Source of the DNA: Flavobacterium tagetis
GTDB lineage: Bacteria > Bacteroidota > Bacteroidia > Flavobacteriales > Flavobacteriaceae
Direction of reading: 5' to 3'
Length of the DNA stretch: 64,000 nt
Assembly (NCBI RefSeq): GCF_016735615.1
Contig: NZ_JAERSF010000003.1
Location: 62,001-126,000 of the forward strand
Shown here: one piece after another, positions 53,212 through 61,495 of the stretch
How the letters are laid out: every line of letters begins with the position of its first letter
Position numbering within the stretch: position 1 is the stretch's first letter
The notes under the pieces: generated by a model
What the model saw: only the letters and a program-made list of their open reading frames with translations
Databases searched by the model: none
What the model was told of the DNA's origin: nothing
Program-made: the position numbers and the translations under genes

Positions 53212-54726
53212 ATGAACAGAAGACGTTTTGTAAAACAATCAATGCTGGGGATGATGCCGTTGCTTTTTCCTTCATCATTTTTATCGCTGCTAAAATCCAA
53301 TGAAAATAAATATTTTATTCATGGAATAGCTTCGGGAGATCCAACAGAAAATGCAATTATAATTTGGACACATATCAATACTTATTCGATTGGAGATTGC
53401 AAAATAGAATGGCAGGTTTCGACCGATAAAAATTTCGCAAGAGAAGTAAAAAAAGATTTTGTGACTACTTCTCAAGCAAAAGATTTCACGGTTAAAGTTG
53501 ATGTTTCTGGCCTTAAAAAAAATCAGACTTATTATTACAGATTTATTTATGACAATGTTATTTCTGATGTTGGAGTATGTAAAACTCTTCCAGATTCAGC
53601 TGTAAAACCTTTGCAGATTGCGGTAATCAGCTGTAATAATTACGAGGATGGTTATTTTACTTCTTTTCGTCATATTGCAGATAATCCAGATATCGATTAT
53701 GTTTTTCACTTAGGTGATTACATTTACGAATACGGAACGGGAGAATATTGCAATAAAGTTTTCTTGGAACAAAGCAACAGAAAAAATGATCCGTTGCATG
53801 AACTCGTTTCGCTAGGAGATTACAGAAAAAGATATGCTCTTTATCGTAAAGATAAAGAGCTTCAAAAAGCGCATCAGCATAAACCTTTCATCTGTATTTG
53901 GGATGATCACGAATTGGCTAACAATGCCTATAAAGACGGCGCCAAAAATCATCAGAGCGATGAAGGAAAATGGACAGAAAGAAGCGCGGCAGCAATGCAG
54001 GCTTATTTTGAATGGATGCCAGTAAGAGCGAAATCGGCTGAAGAAATGATTCGTTCCATAAAAATTGGAAACGATGCCAATTTTATTTTTCTGGAAGAAA
54101 GATTAGATGGAAGAGATAAACAGCTTTTAAGCAATGATCTAGGAAAACAAAGTCCAGACCGTAAAATGATTTCGTACAAACAGTTTAAATATTTATCTGA
54201 CGAATTAAAAAATAGCAATGCACGTTGGAATTTTCTGGTCAATCAGGTTATGTTTACGGGCTATAAAAGCAAAAAAGAAGAATCGGTTAAAGAAGAAGAT
54301 TGGTGGACAGGTTATCCATATCAACGAAATAGACTAATTGAAGTTTTCCAAGGATTAAAAAATCCGCCCATTATTTTGACAGGAGATCATCATCAAAGCC
54401 ATGTTTTAGAATTATATGCGAAAGATGAGTTTTCAAAAGAAAATTTTGCAGGATGGGAGTTTTTAACGCCTTCGATAACTTCAAAAAATGACGATCGCCT
54501 TTCTGAAGAAAAGATCATCAAGAAAAGTGAAATGCTTTATAAATTAAATCCGCATATGGTGTACAATAACATCGCGGCTCATGGATATTTTATTTTGAAT
54601 GTAGCTCAGAAAGAAATAAAAATAGATTACAAATTCAACAAAGATATTCTGCTGCCTAATAGTGGAGAAAGAAACGGACCTCAATTTAAAATTGATAATT
54701 TAAACAACTTAACAAAAAATGTGTAA
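53212..54726 (+). CDS. PhoD-type phosphodiesterase/alkaline phosphatase, Tat-like signal
   Basis: A 504-residue PhoD-family metalloenzyme. The N-terminus MNRRRFVKQSMLG is a Tat signal (RRxF). Residues about 30-125 are the PhoD N-terminal domain and about 130-500 the metallophosphatase domain with HLGDYIYEYG, IWDDHELANN and ILTGDHHQSH, the expected metal ligands. PhoD proteins hydrolyse phosphate diesters and monoesters, using iron and calcium in the best-studied case. Here it would cut the imported compound in the periplasm. Its last 8 bases overlap the alcohol dehydrogenase gene. Confidence 0.93.
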   Translation: MNRRRFVKQSMLGMMPLLFPSSFLSLLKSNENKYFIHGIASGDPTENAIIIWTHINTYSIGDCKIEWQVSTDKNFAREVKKDFVTTSQAKDFTVKVDVSGLKKNQTYYYRFIYDNVISDVGVCKTLPDSAVKPLQIAVISCNNYEDGYFTSFRHIADNPDIDYVFHLGDYIYEYGTGEYCNKVFLEQSNRKNDPLHELVSLGDYRKRYALYRKDKELQKAHQHKPFICIWDDHELANNAYKDGAKNHQSDEGKWTERSAAAMQAYFEWMPVRAKSAEEMIRSIKIGNDANFIFLEERLDGRDKQLLSNDLGKQSPDRKMISYKQFKYLSDELKNSNARWNFLVNQVMFTGYKSKKEESVKEEDWWTGYPYQRNRLIEVFQGLKNPPIILTGDHHQSHVLELYAKDEFSKENFAGWEFLTPSITSKNDDRLSEEKIIKKSEMLYKLNPHMVYNNIAAHGYFILNVAQKEIKIDYKFNKDILLPNSGERNGPQFKIDNLNNLTKNV

Positions 54727-55804
54727 TTCTTGCGTAATGCTGTTTGATGACAGAGAAAGAAGTATTCTTCCTGAATTTACGGCACTTCCTGAGCTTAAAA
54801 AGGGAGAAATTTTAGTAAAAAACAAATACGCAACCTTATGCGGAAGTGATTTGCACACTTTTACAGGAAGACGAAAAGAACCATCGCCAATAGTTTTAGG
54901 TCATGAAATTGTGGGAGAAATTAGAGAAATGGCTTCCAATGAACCTTTTTACGATTTAAATGGAAATGTCTTAAAGTTAGGAGACATCATTACTTGGACG
55001 ATTTTTGCCGCGCCAAATGAAGATGAATTTGTAAAAGATAAAATGCCACAAAAATCGGCTAGTCTTTTTAAGTATGGACATGTGAAATTTACTGAAGAGG
55101 AAAAATTTAACGGCGGATTAGGAACGCATTGCGTGCTAAAAAAAGGTACAGGAATTTTGAAACTGCCTTCATCTATAAACCAAAAATTTGCTCCAATAAT
55201 CAATTGTGCCGGAGCAACTGCAATGGCTGCTTTTCGATTAATCGATAAAATTGAAAACAAAAACGTATTGATTCTTGGTGCCGGAGTTTTAGGTTTAATT
55301 GCAGCATCAATCGCAGATCAGAAAAAAGCGGCTTCGGTTACCATTCTGGATATTGATGATGAAAGACTCACAAAAAGTAAAGATTTTGGTGCAAAATATA
55401 TTTATAATGCACAATCGCCAATTGCTGAACTAGAAAATATTACTTCCCAATTTTATAAAAAAGGTTTTGATGTTATAATAGATATGAGCGGTTCTGTTGA
55501 AGCTATAAAAACAGGATTGAACTTTAGCGCAATAGGGGCACAGCACATTTGGATTGGAGCTGTAACGCCAACAGAAGATATTGCGATAAATCCCGAAATG
55601 ATGATCAGAAAATTATTGAGCATAAAAGGAATGCACAATTACAATTTTGAAGACTTTGTAAATGCCGTTTCTTTTTTTGAAGATCATTTTGAAGATTATC
55701 CTTTTCAAACTTTCATCGAAAAAGAATTTGAACTTAAAGAAACCAAAGAAGCATTTGAATATGCTATAAAACATAAGCCTTTCAGGGTTTTAATCAATAT
55801 TTAA
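54719..55804 (+). CDS. Medium-chain alcohol dehydrogenase, phosphonate-associated type
   Basis: A 361-residue MDR dehydrogenase. Catalytic-zinc ligands are visible as LCGSDLHTF and GHEIVGEI; the Rossmann motif is VLILGAGVLGLIAASIA (about 184-200). The structural-zinc lobe, normally four Cys, is replaced by FAAPNEDEFVKDKMPQKSAS, while the neighbouring PQK and SLFKYGH are kept. That PQK-KYGH pattern is typical of dehydrogenases found near phosphonatase-like genes. It likely oxidises a hydroxyalkyl phosphonate or related alcohol to the aldehyde the HAD enzyme uses. Start overlaps phoD by 8 bp and the carrier gene begins 2 bp after the stop. Confidence 0.85.
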   Translation: MCNSCVMLFDDRERSILPEFTALPELKKGEILVKNKYATLCGSDLHTFTGRRKEPSPIVLGHEIVGEIREMASNEPFYDLNGNVLKLGDIITWTIFAAPNEDEFVKDKMPQKSASLFKYGHVKFTEEEKFNGGLGTHCVLKKGTGILKLPSSINQKFAPIINCAGATAMAAFRLIDKIENKNVLILGAGVLGLIAASIADQKKAASVTILDIDDERLTKSKDFGAKYIYNAQSPIAELENITSQFYKKGFDVIIDMSGSVEAIKTGLNFSAIGAQHIWIGAVTPTEDIAINPEMMIRKLLSIKGMHNYNFEDFVNAVSFFEDHFEDYPFQTFIEKEFELKETKEAFEYAIKHKPFRVLINI

Positions 55805-55806
55805 AA

Positions 55807-57012
55807 ATGAGAACAATCTCAAAAAAATATCAAATGCTTTTTTTAACCATGTTTTGCTACCTGTTTTTCTATACAGGCAGACACAACTTCGGATGGGCAA
55901 CAAAAGCAATGAGAGAAGATCTCGGAATTTCGTATACTTTTATTGGCTGGATTAGTTTTGCCATGCTGATTGGTTATTCAATTGGACAGTTTATTAACGG
56001 AAATCTGGCCGATCGCTTTAGTCCAAAATATTTGGTTCCGCTTGGAGCTTACCTTTCAATCGCTTGTAATTTAGGAATAAGCTTTACGCATTCGCCATAC
56101 ATGATTTTAATTTTATGGTTTTTAAATGGCTATTTTCAATCGATGGCCTGGGCGCCAGGCGGAAGAATTATTGCCAACTGGTTTTCTAGCGAAGAAAGAA
56201 ACAAAGCATTCGGAATGTATACCATGGCGGCAGGATTTTCGTCTGCTGTAACTTTTGCGATTTCTATCTACATTACTTCGCTGCATTTAGAATGGCGAAT
56301 GCTTTTTAGAATTCCCGTTTTATTGCTTTTAGTTTCAGCTACTGTTTTTCTGATATTCATAAAACCTTCGCCAGTTGCCGTAGAGAAAAAGTCCGGAGGA
56401 TTTAATTTTGCTGAAATCAAGAAAAGCTACAGCGATGTTTTAGGAAATAAGAGGTTTAGAATTGTCTGTCTTGCGTTCGGTTTAGAAAGTATGGCACGCT
56501 ACGGATTAATATTTTGGATTCCCGTACACTTTTTAGGAAACGATTGGCAGAAAGATCCTTCCTTAATTTGGGTAACATTCTTGTTGCCACTTGGCATGGC
56601 ATTAGGCGCTTTTTCTTTTGGACAGCTTTCGACGTATTATTTTAAAAGTAATTATCGCTCCATTTTTTTCGGGATGCTTATTTGTTCGTGTCTTTCATTT
56701 CTGCTGTTTTTTACGCACAATGCAAATTTACTTGTAATAAGTCTGTTGCTTATAACCTGCGGGTTTTTTGTATACGGCCCTCAAGCAAACTTTTGGGCAC
56801 TTTGTCCAGAAATTATGGGAACCGAAAGAACTGGAACTTCTATCGGAATAATGAATATGTGCGGTTATTTATTTGCCGCTTTGGGCGAACCGCTCCTCGG
56901 ATTCATAATTGAAAAAACGGGAGAAACTAAATTCCTGTTTGCAATAATTGCTTTAATCTGCCTTCTTTCTTCACTGATTATTTATACCGTACAAGGAAAA
57001 AAGAAACTTTAA
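55807..57012 (+). CDS. MFS carrier, GlpT-like organophosphate:phosphate antiporter group
   Basis: A 401-residue 12-helix carrier. The start FFYTGRHNFGWATKAMREDLG and the GQFINGNLADRFSPK loop match the OPA group (GlpT, UhpT), which swap organic phosphates for phosphate. NGYFQSMAWAPGGRIIANWF is also characteristic of that group. It should move the PhoD product, a phosphorylated or phosphonated small molecule, into the cytoplasm for the dehydrogenase and HAD enzyme. It is the final gene of the operon. Confidence 0.88.
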   Translation: MRTISKKYQMLFLTMFCYLFFYTGRHNFGWATKAMREDLGISYTFIGWISFAMLIGYSIGQFINGNLADRFSPKYLVPLGAYLSIACNLGISFTHSPYMILILWFLNGYFQSMAWAPGGRIIANWFSSEERNKAFGMYTMAAGFSSAVTFAISIYITSLHLEWRMLFRIPVLLLLVSATVFLIFIKPSPVAVEKKSGGFNFAEIKKSYSDVLGNKRFRIVCLAFGLESMARYGLIFWIPVHFLGNDWQKDPSLIWVTFLLPLGMALGAFSFGQLSTYYFKSNYRSIFFGMLICSCLSFLLFFTHNANLLVISLLLITCGFFVYGPQANFWALCPEIMGTERTGTSIGIMNMCGYLFAALGEPLLGFIIEKTGETKFLFAIIALICLLSSLIIYTVQGKKKL

Positions 57013-57164
57013 AATATTGTGTTTATGTTTTGATAATTTTTGTCAGGTGAATTTTTTGCTTGGCAGAAATTATCTTTTTTATGGGAAAAGAGAGCTAAGT
57101 TTTTATTACGTTTCTATTTGGACTTAGATACTTTTAGGGGGGAGTTACTTTTTTTTGATTTTGT

Positions 57165-57172
57165 TATATTTG
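57165..57172 (+). promoter_or_regulatory. TAnnTTTG -7 box for the coiled-coil protein
   Basis: TATATTTG 23 bp before the start codon; no TTG element at the right distance. It would give a very short leader. Confidence 0.4.
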
Positions 57173-57195
57173 TTAACTAACTATTATCTTTAAAT

Positions 57196-58047
57196 ATGAT
57201 TGATTTTTTACTAAAGCATATTAATCCACAATACGTAATAATTGGTGGTGCACTTTTAACAGTATTCGGTAGTTATTTGGCATCAGAAAAAGCAGATAAG
57301 GAATCTGCTGAGAATGGACAAAAAGTTAGCTTGATTAAAGACTTAACTGTACAAATTAATAAATTATCAGTTATAAATAAAGATTTAGGAGAATTGAATA
57401 TTGATTATTCTAAGAAAGCTGCTAGTGAACTAGATGAAAATAAAACTAGAGTTAAATTAATTGGATTGCTTTCGAGAGAAACAAAAAAACTAGCTGAAAT
57501 TAATAATGTCTTTGCCAAACAAAATATTGAGTATTCAAAAAATAATGAATTTTTTGTAAAACAATTACAAGAAAAAACAGATGAACTTAATCGACAAGTA
57601 ACAGGTGGCGATAGTTATCCTTATTTTGACGTAGCTTTCAATAGAGGCGATAATAAGATTTTGCTAAATGTCTATAATAATGGTGACGTAAAATTAGAGA
57701 ATGTAAATATGGAAATACGGGACAATGTAAAAAGGAATTATCTCCTTTCTCTTGAAAAGGTAAATTTAGTGGAGATTAATAGTGAGAAATATTCAAAGTT
57801 TTTCGAAGTTTTATATCCTAATAATTCTACTAACGAATTTGATTTTAATCTTGACGGAAAATTTGATAATATAGAGTTAGGTATTGATTTTAAATTTGGT
57901 AACAGACATATTATTCAATATATTTTTGTTTATAATTATAAAAATTTAAACACTCGACTTGGGGAAGTGAAAATTGAAGAAAAGGGTAAAACTATTCTTC
58001 ATTATACATATGGAGCGGATTTTGTACGACATTATTTGGTGAAGTAA
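57196..58047 (+). CDS. Membrane-anchored coiled-coil hypothetical protein
   Basis: A 283-residue protein not recognised. A hydrophobic segment (about 13-30, YVIIGGALLTVFGSYLAS) probably anchors it, a coiled-coil of about 100 residues follows (LIKDLTVQINKLSVINKDLG onward), and residues about 140-283 form a beta-rich domain (YPYFDVAFNRGDNKILLNVY). It is AT-rich and sits directly past the 3' end of the tmRNA gene, a common integration point, so horizontal origin is possible. It faces the tmRNA gene and shares the terminator at 58136. Confidence 0.65.
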   Translation: MIDFLLKHINPQYVIIGGALLTVFGSYLASEKADKESAENGQKVSLIKDLTVQINKLSVINKDLGELNIDYSKKAASELDENKTRVKLIGLLSRETKKLAEINNVFAKQNIEYSKNNEFFVKQLQEKTDELNRQVTGGDSYPYFDVAFNRGDNKILLNVYNNGDVKLENVNMEIRDNVKRNYLLSLEKVNLVEINSEKYSKFFEVLYPNNSTNEFDFNLDGKFDNIELGIDFKFGNRHIIQYIFVYNYKNLNTRLGEVKIEEKGKTILHYTYGADFVRHYLVK

Positions 58048-58135
58048 AAAAATCCTAGTTTTTTGATGTGTTTCTAGACTTAGAAAAGAGTTGCCTCTAT
58101 TTAATAAATGGCAATAAAAATGATAATTAACAAAC

Positions 58136-58171
58136 AAAAAGCCTGTAAACAAATAGTTTACAGGCTTTTTT
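58136..58171. terminator. Bidirectional terminator after tmRNA and the coiled-coil gene
   Basis: AAAAAGCCTGTAAAC and GTTTACAGGCTTTTT form a perfect 15-bp stem with a 5-nt loop. T-runs occur on both strands, and the hairpin begins 2 bp after the tmRNA 3' end. Confidence 0.92.
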
Positions 58172-58172
58172 G

Positions 58173-58567
58173 TGGAGTCGCCGGGAATCGAACCCGGGTC
58201 CAAACAAGCAACTAAAGAGCTTTCTACACGCTTATTTCCTGATTGAATTTTCGATGTTGAGCTAGGCCAGAAACAACCACCCAACACTTATCTTCTTAAT
58301 TTTCGAAATCCACCCGAAGCTCATGGAAATCTAGGTTTATTTTTACGGTTCCCCTGAACGGAACGCCACAAACCAAGGCTTTCCAGGAGAATCCAGCTTC
58401 TCTACCTTGTAGAGACGTGGCGCAATCTTACTATGATTCGGATTATGCAGCTAAAGCGTAATTATTTTCGCCGTGTAAAAGTTCGAGATCTTATATTTAC
58501 GAGCAAGGTCTCAATGCTCGACGTGCTTACTGTTCAATTCGACTTGCTGTCAAAACCAGTCGACCCC
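58173..58567 (-). ncRNA. ssrA: tmRNA (transfer-messenger RNA)
   Basis: tmRNA rescues stalled ribosomes. The 5' end GGGGTCGACTGG (58567 downward) pairs with the 3' CGACTCC plus discriminator A at 58173; the T-arm GGGTTCGATTCCCG is intact. CCA is not encoded. The tag reading frame lies at 58443-58472. Length is about 395 nt, normal for a one-piece tmRNA. Confidence 0.97.
58443..58472 (-). other. tmRNA proteolysis tag GENNYALAA
   Basis: On the minus strand the codons read GENNYALAA followed by TAA. The ending ALAA is the usual protease-recognition tail. The resume point is judged from pattern; an untemplated Ala is added first. Confidence 0.92.
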
Positions 58568-58581
58568 AAAAAATAAGTCTG

Positions 58582-58589
58582 CAAATTTA
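58582..58589 (-). promoter_or_regulatory. TAnnTTTG -7 box for ssrA
   Basis: The minus strand reads TAAATTTG 15 bp before the mature 5' end. No TTG element at the usual spacing was found. Confidence 0.55.
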
Positions 58590-58631
58590 GAGTATTTGAA
58601 ATTACTTTCTGCTAAAATTTTAAAAAAAAGT

Positions 58632-58713
58632 CATAAAGTCCAAAGTTGAAAGTCCAAAGTCAGCATTGGCAACTGTTTTTAAGACTTTTGACTTTTGACT
58701 TTCGGCTTTACGA
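58632..58713. repeat. Period-7 repeats, AAAGTCC and facing TTTTGAC arms
   Basis: AAAGTCC, AAAGTTG, AAAGTCC, AAAGTCA occur at 7-bp spacing, then ACTTTTGACTTTTGACTTT in the opposite sense. The arms could pair into a hairpin downstream of the serine hydrolase gene. Confidence 0.8.
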
Positions 58714-58721
58714 CTATAATT

Positions 58722-59924
58722 TTACTCTTCGTCTTTAAAATTAAAAGGATAATCTCCAAAGATAGGAGCTAGTTTACGAACCGCATAAGTGTTTCTTGTC
58801 ATCTTATTAGATAGCGCGATAATCGTAACACCTTCTTTCATTAAAGTAATGTAAGATGAGGTATTTCCGTGCCACCAGCCGTTATGGAAATAGAAATTTT
58901 GTCCTGTTTCCCAATTAATCATTCTAATTCCAAGGCCATAATTTTTAGTTCCTTTACGTTCATTGCTGTAACCAGTATAAACTTGTTTCAACAATTCAGG
59001 TTTTAAGAAATCAGGAGATTGTCTTGCGCGATCAAATTTTAAAAGATCTCTCGCTGTCGAAAAAATATTTTTGTCGCCATAGACATTGTCCAAATAATCA
59101 AAACCAATTTCTACACCATTTCCTTTATAAGAAGGAACGATTTTTTTTCTGTCTTTATCATCATCAAAAACATAAGTGTTTTTCATTCCAAGAGGTTTAA
59201 AGATCATTTCAGACATTGCTTCTTTATAACTTAAACCTGTAATTTTTTCAATAATAAGCGCCAGCATTGCATAATTGGTATTGCAATAGCTAAAACGAGT
59301 TCCAGTTCTAGATTCCAAACCAATATTTTTTGTTGCTAAAATATCCAAAATGTCTTTATTGGTCAATTGGTTATGTCTATCCCAAATTGATTTATCGCGG
59401 TCCGTGAAGTAAGCATAGTTGCGCATTCCTGTACGGTGATCCAATAACATTCTGATCGTGCATTCTTCGTATGGGAAAGTTTTTAGAATCGTATTTACTT
59501 TTTGGTCTAAGTCAATTTTGCCTGCATTGGCCAATTTTAAAACCGCTGTTGCAGTTAGTACTTTACTCACTGAAGCAATTTGCACAGGTGTTTCAGGAGT
59601 TATTTCCGTTCCTTCATTTTTATTGGCAAAACCATTATATTTTTCAAATAAAATCTGCCCATTTTTGGCCACTAAGAAGCTTCCATTCATGGTATTATTA
59701 GGCCAATTTTTGTTGTAAAAGTGATTTATTCTGCCAACAACCGAGTTTTTATAAGCCTGCGAAACTTTTGGTTCAGCTCCTAACGGCTTCATTTTAGGTA
59801 ATGTATCTTCGACTGTTTGAGTTGTATCTGTTGCTGTTGTTTTGTTTTGACCACATGAACTTAAAACAAGCATTGAAAAAAGTAATTGTGGTATCTTTGT
59901 CTTTTTAAGGAAAATCATTTGCAT
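58722..59924 (-). CDS. Beta-lactamase-family serine hydrolase, lipoprotein
   Basis: A 400-residue class C beta-lactamase-like protein with signal peptide and lipobox LSSC (about residue 24). Motifs are SVSK (SxxK) in VQIASVSKVL, YCN in FSYCNTNY and HNGWWHG near the end in place of KTG. It is probably a DD-peptidase-like, esterase or amidase enzyme of the periplasm. It lacks the YSD and HTGFTG signatures of the AmiE-like proteins in the first region, so it is a different subgroup. A TATATTTG box at 59945-59938 would put the transcript start very near 59924, so the in-frame ATG at 59918 is an alternative start. Confidence 0.85.
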   Translation of the reverse strand: MQMIFLKKTKIPQLLFSMLVLSSCGQNKTTATDTTQTVEDTLPKMKPLGAEPKVSQAYKNSVVGRINHFYNKNWPNNTMNGSFLVAKNGQILFEKYNGFANKNEGTEITPETPVQIASVSKVLTATAVLKLANAGKIDLDQKVNTILKTFPYEECTIRMLLDHRTGMRNYAYFTDRDKSIWDRHNQLTNKDILDILATKNIGLESRTGTRFSYCNTNYAMLALIIEKITGLSYKEAMSEMIFKPLGMKNTYVFDDDKDRKKIVPSYKGNGVEIGFDYLDNVYGDKNIFSTARDLLKFDRARQSPDFLKPELLKQVYTGYSNERKGTKNYGLGIRMINWETGQNFYFHNGWWHGNTSSYITLMKEGVTIIALSNKMTRNTYAVRKLAPIFGDYPFNFKDEE

Positions 59925-59937
59925 CGTTCTTTAAAAA

Positions 59938-59945
59938 CAAATATA
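59938..59945 (-). promoter_or_regulatory. TAnnTTTG -7 box for the serine hydrolase
   Basis: The minus strand reads TATATTTG. The expected transcript start is only about 7-13 nt before the start codon, an unusually short leader. Confidence 0.45.
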
Positions 59946-60077
59946 TCGAATTCAATTTTGTTGTATTCTTGGTTCTGAGGCTTTAATTTGTGTTTTTTAA
60001 CATTTTTTTAAGAAAAGTAAATTTTAGTCGGTTGTTTTTCAGCTTTTAACGGTTTTTAAACATTTTAAATTGAATTT

Positions 60078-60112
60078 TTGAAACAAAATTTTAACTAAAT
60101 TTGTTATATTTG
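60078..60112 (+). promoter_or_regulatory. Promoter of the alanine/saccharopine dehydrogenase-like gene
   Basis: TTG at 60078-60080 and TATATTTG at 60105-60112 are 24 bp apart, one base beyond the usual range. Confidence 0.55.
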
Positions 60113-60165
60113 AAACAAATACATCACAAAAAGTTATATTATTAAATACTAAAAAACCACACTAA

Positions 60166-61368
60166 ATGAAATTTGGAATCATAAAAGAGAGAAAAAACCC
60201 GCCAGATAGAAGAGTTGTATTTTCTCCAAATGAATTGACAAAGCTAAAACAGCTTTATCACGATGCCTCTGTAAAAGTTGAAAGTTCTGATATCAGAATA
60301 TTTTCTGATGATGATTATAAAAATATGGGAATTACCGTTGCAGATGACGTATCTGACTGCGATGTTTTATTTGGTGTAAAAGAAGTTCCTGTAGACGATT
60401 TGATTCCAAACAAAGCTTATTTCTTTTTTTCTCATACCATTAAAAAACAGCCTCATAATAGAAAACTGCTTCAGGCAATTTTAGAAAAAAATATCGATTT
60501 ATACGATCATGAAACGATTGTAAACGAACACGACCATCGTTTAATTGGTTTCGGAAAATATGCCGGAATGGTGGGCGTTTATAACGGAATTCGTGCTTTC
60601 GGAATTAAATTTGAATTGTTTAAACTTCCAAAAGCAGAATCGCTTTCAGGAAAAGAGGATTTGATAAGGCATTTAAAACGCATTACAATGCCAGCTTTAA
60701 AGTTTGTGTTAACAGGAACTGGAAAGGTTGGGAGCGGAGCAAAAGAAATTTTGGATGCTATCAAAGTGAAAGAAATTACGATTGATAATTATTTGACTAA
60801 AAAATATGCTCAAGCGGTTTATGTGCAATTGGATGTTTTAGAATATAACAAAAGAAAAGACGGTCAGGTTTTAGATTTTGTAGATTTTGTTAAGCATCCT
60901 GAAGAGTATGAGTCAGATTTCGAGAGATTTACAAAAGTGTCTGATATTTATTTCGCTGGACATTTTCATGCCAATAATGCTCCAATGATTTTAACCAAAG
61001 AAATGCTGAATGCGAGTGATTGTAAATTGAAGGTTGTAGCTGATATTTCTTGTGATGTTAATGGACCGATTGCTTGTACAATACGTTCATCAACAATCGA
61101 AGAACCTTTATATGGGTATTTTCCTTTAGAAGATCGAGAAGTAGATTTCTTTCATCCAGCAGCGGTTGCAGTAATGGCAGTAGATAATCTGCCTTGCGAA
61201 ATTCCAAAAGATGCCAGTGAAGGTTTCGGAGAACAATTTATGGAACACGTAATTCCAGCGTTCTTCAATGGAGATAAAGACGGAATTTTAAAACGCGCCA
61301 AAATCACTGAAAATGGAAAATTGACGGAAAGATTTAGCTATCTGCAAGACTATGTAGACGGTAAATAA
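60166..61368 (+). CDS. Alanine dehydrogenase / saccharopine dehydrogenase-like enzyme
   Basis: A 400-residue NAD(P)-dependent enzyme of the AlaDH/PNT and lysine-forming saccharopine dehydrogenase fold. The N-terminal domain has KFGIIKERKNPPDRRVVFSP and FGVKEVPVDDL, with FFFSHTIKKQPHN holding a conserved His. The nucleotide-binding domain shows FVLTGTGKVGSGAKEIL near 190. HPAAVAVMAVDNLPCEIP near 350 is common to both groups. Bacteroidota proteins of this kind are often called alanine dehydrogenase, but substrate could be another amino acid. Single gene with its own promoter; ends at a shared bidirectional terminator. Confidence 0.8.
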   Translation: MKFGIIKERKNPPDRRVVFSPNELTKLKQLYHDASVKVESSDIRIFSDDDYKNMGITVADDVSDCDVLFGVKEVPVDDLIPNKAYFFFSHTIKKQPHNRKLLQAILEKNIDLYDHETIVNEHDHRLIGFGKYAGMVGVYNGIRAFGIKFELFKLPKAESLSGKEDLIRHLKRITMPALKFVLTGTGKVGSGAKEILDAIKVKEITIDNYLTKKYAQAVYVQLDVLEYNKRKDGQVLDFVDFVKHPEEYESDFERFTKVSDIYFAGHFHANNAPMILTKEMLNASDCKLKVVADISCDVNGPIACTIRSSTIEEPLYGYFPLEDREVDFFHPAAVAVMAVDNLPCEIPKDASEGFGEQFMEHVIPAFFNGDKDGILKRAKITENGKLTERFSYLQDYVDGK

Positions 61369-61495
61369 GTTATGAGTTATGAGTTAGAAGTTAACCAACT
61401 TTGGCTATAAATAAAAAGGAGAAACATAAATGTTTCTCCTTTTTATTATTTACGATAGAGCAAAAACTCATAATTCATAACTCATAATTTAAAAT
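61369..61495. repeat. Period-7 GAGTTAT repeats in inverted orientation
   Basis: GTTATGAGTTATGAGTTA on the left faces CTCATAATTCATAACTCATA on the right; both have 7-bp spacing and together they bracket the terminator at 61413. Confidence 0.8.
61413..61444. terminator. Bidirectional terminator between convergent genes
   Basis: AAAAAGGAGAAACA and TGTTTCTCCTTTTT form a perfect 14-bp stem with a TAAA loop, with A/T runs serving both strands. Confidence 0.92.

Noticed and set aside
58173..58200. tRNA gene
   Set aside because: The T-arm and acceptor pattern belong to tmRNA; no anticodon arm is present and the 5' partner lies about 390 nt away.
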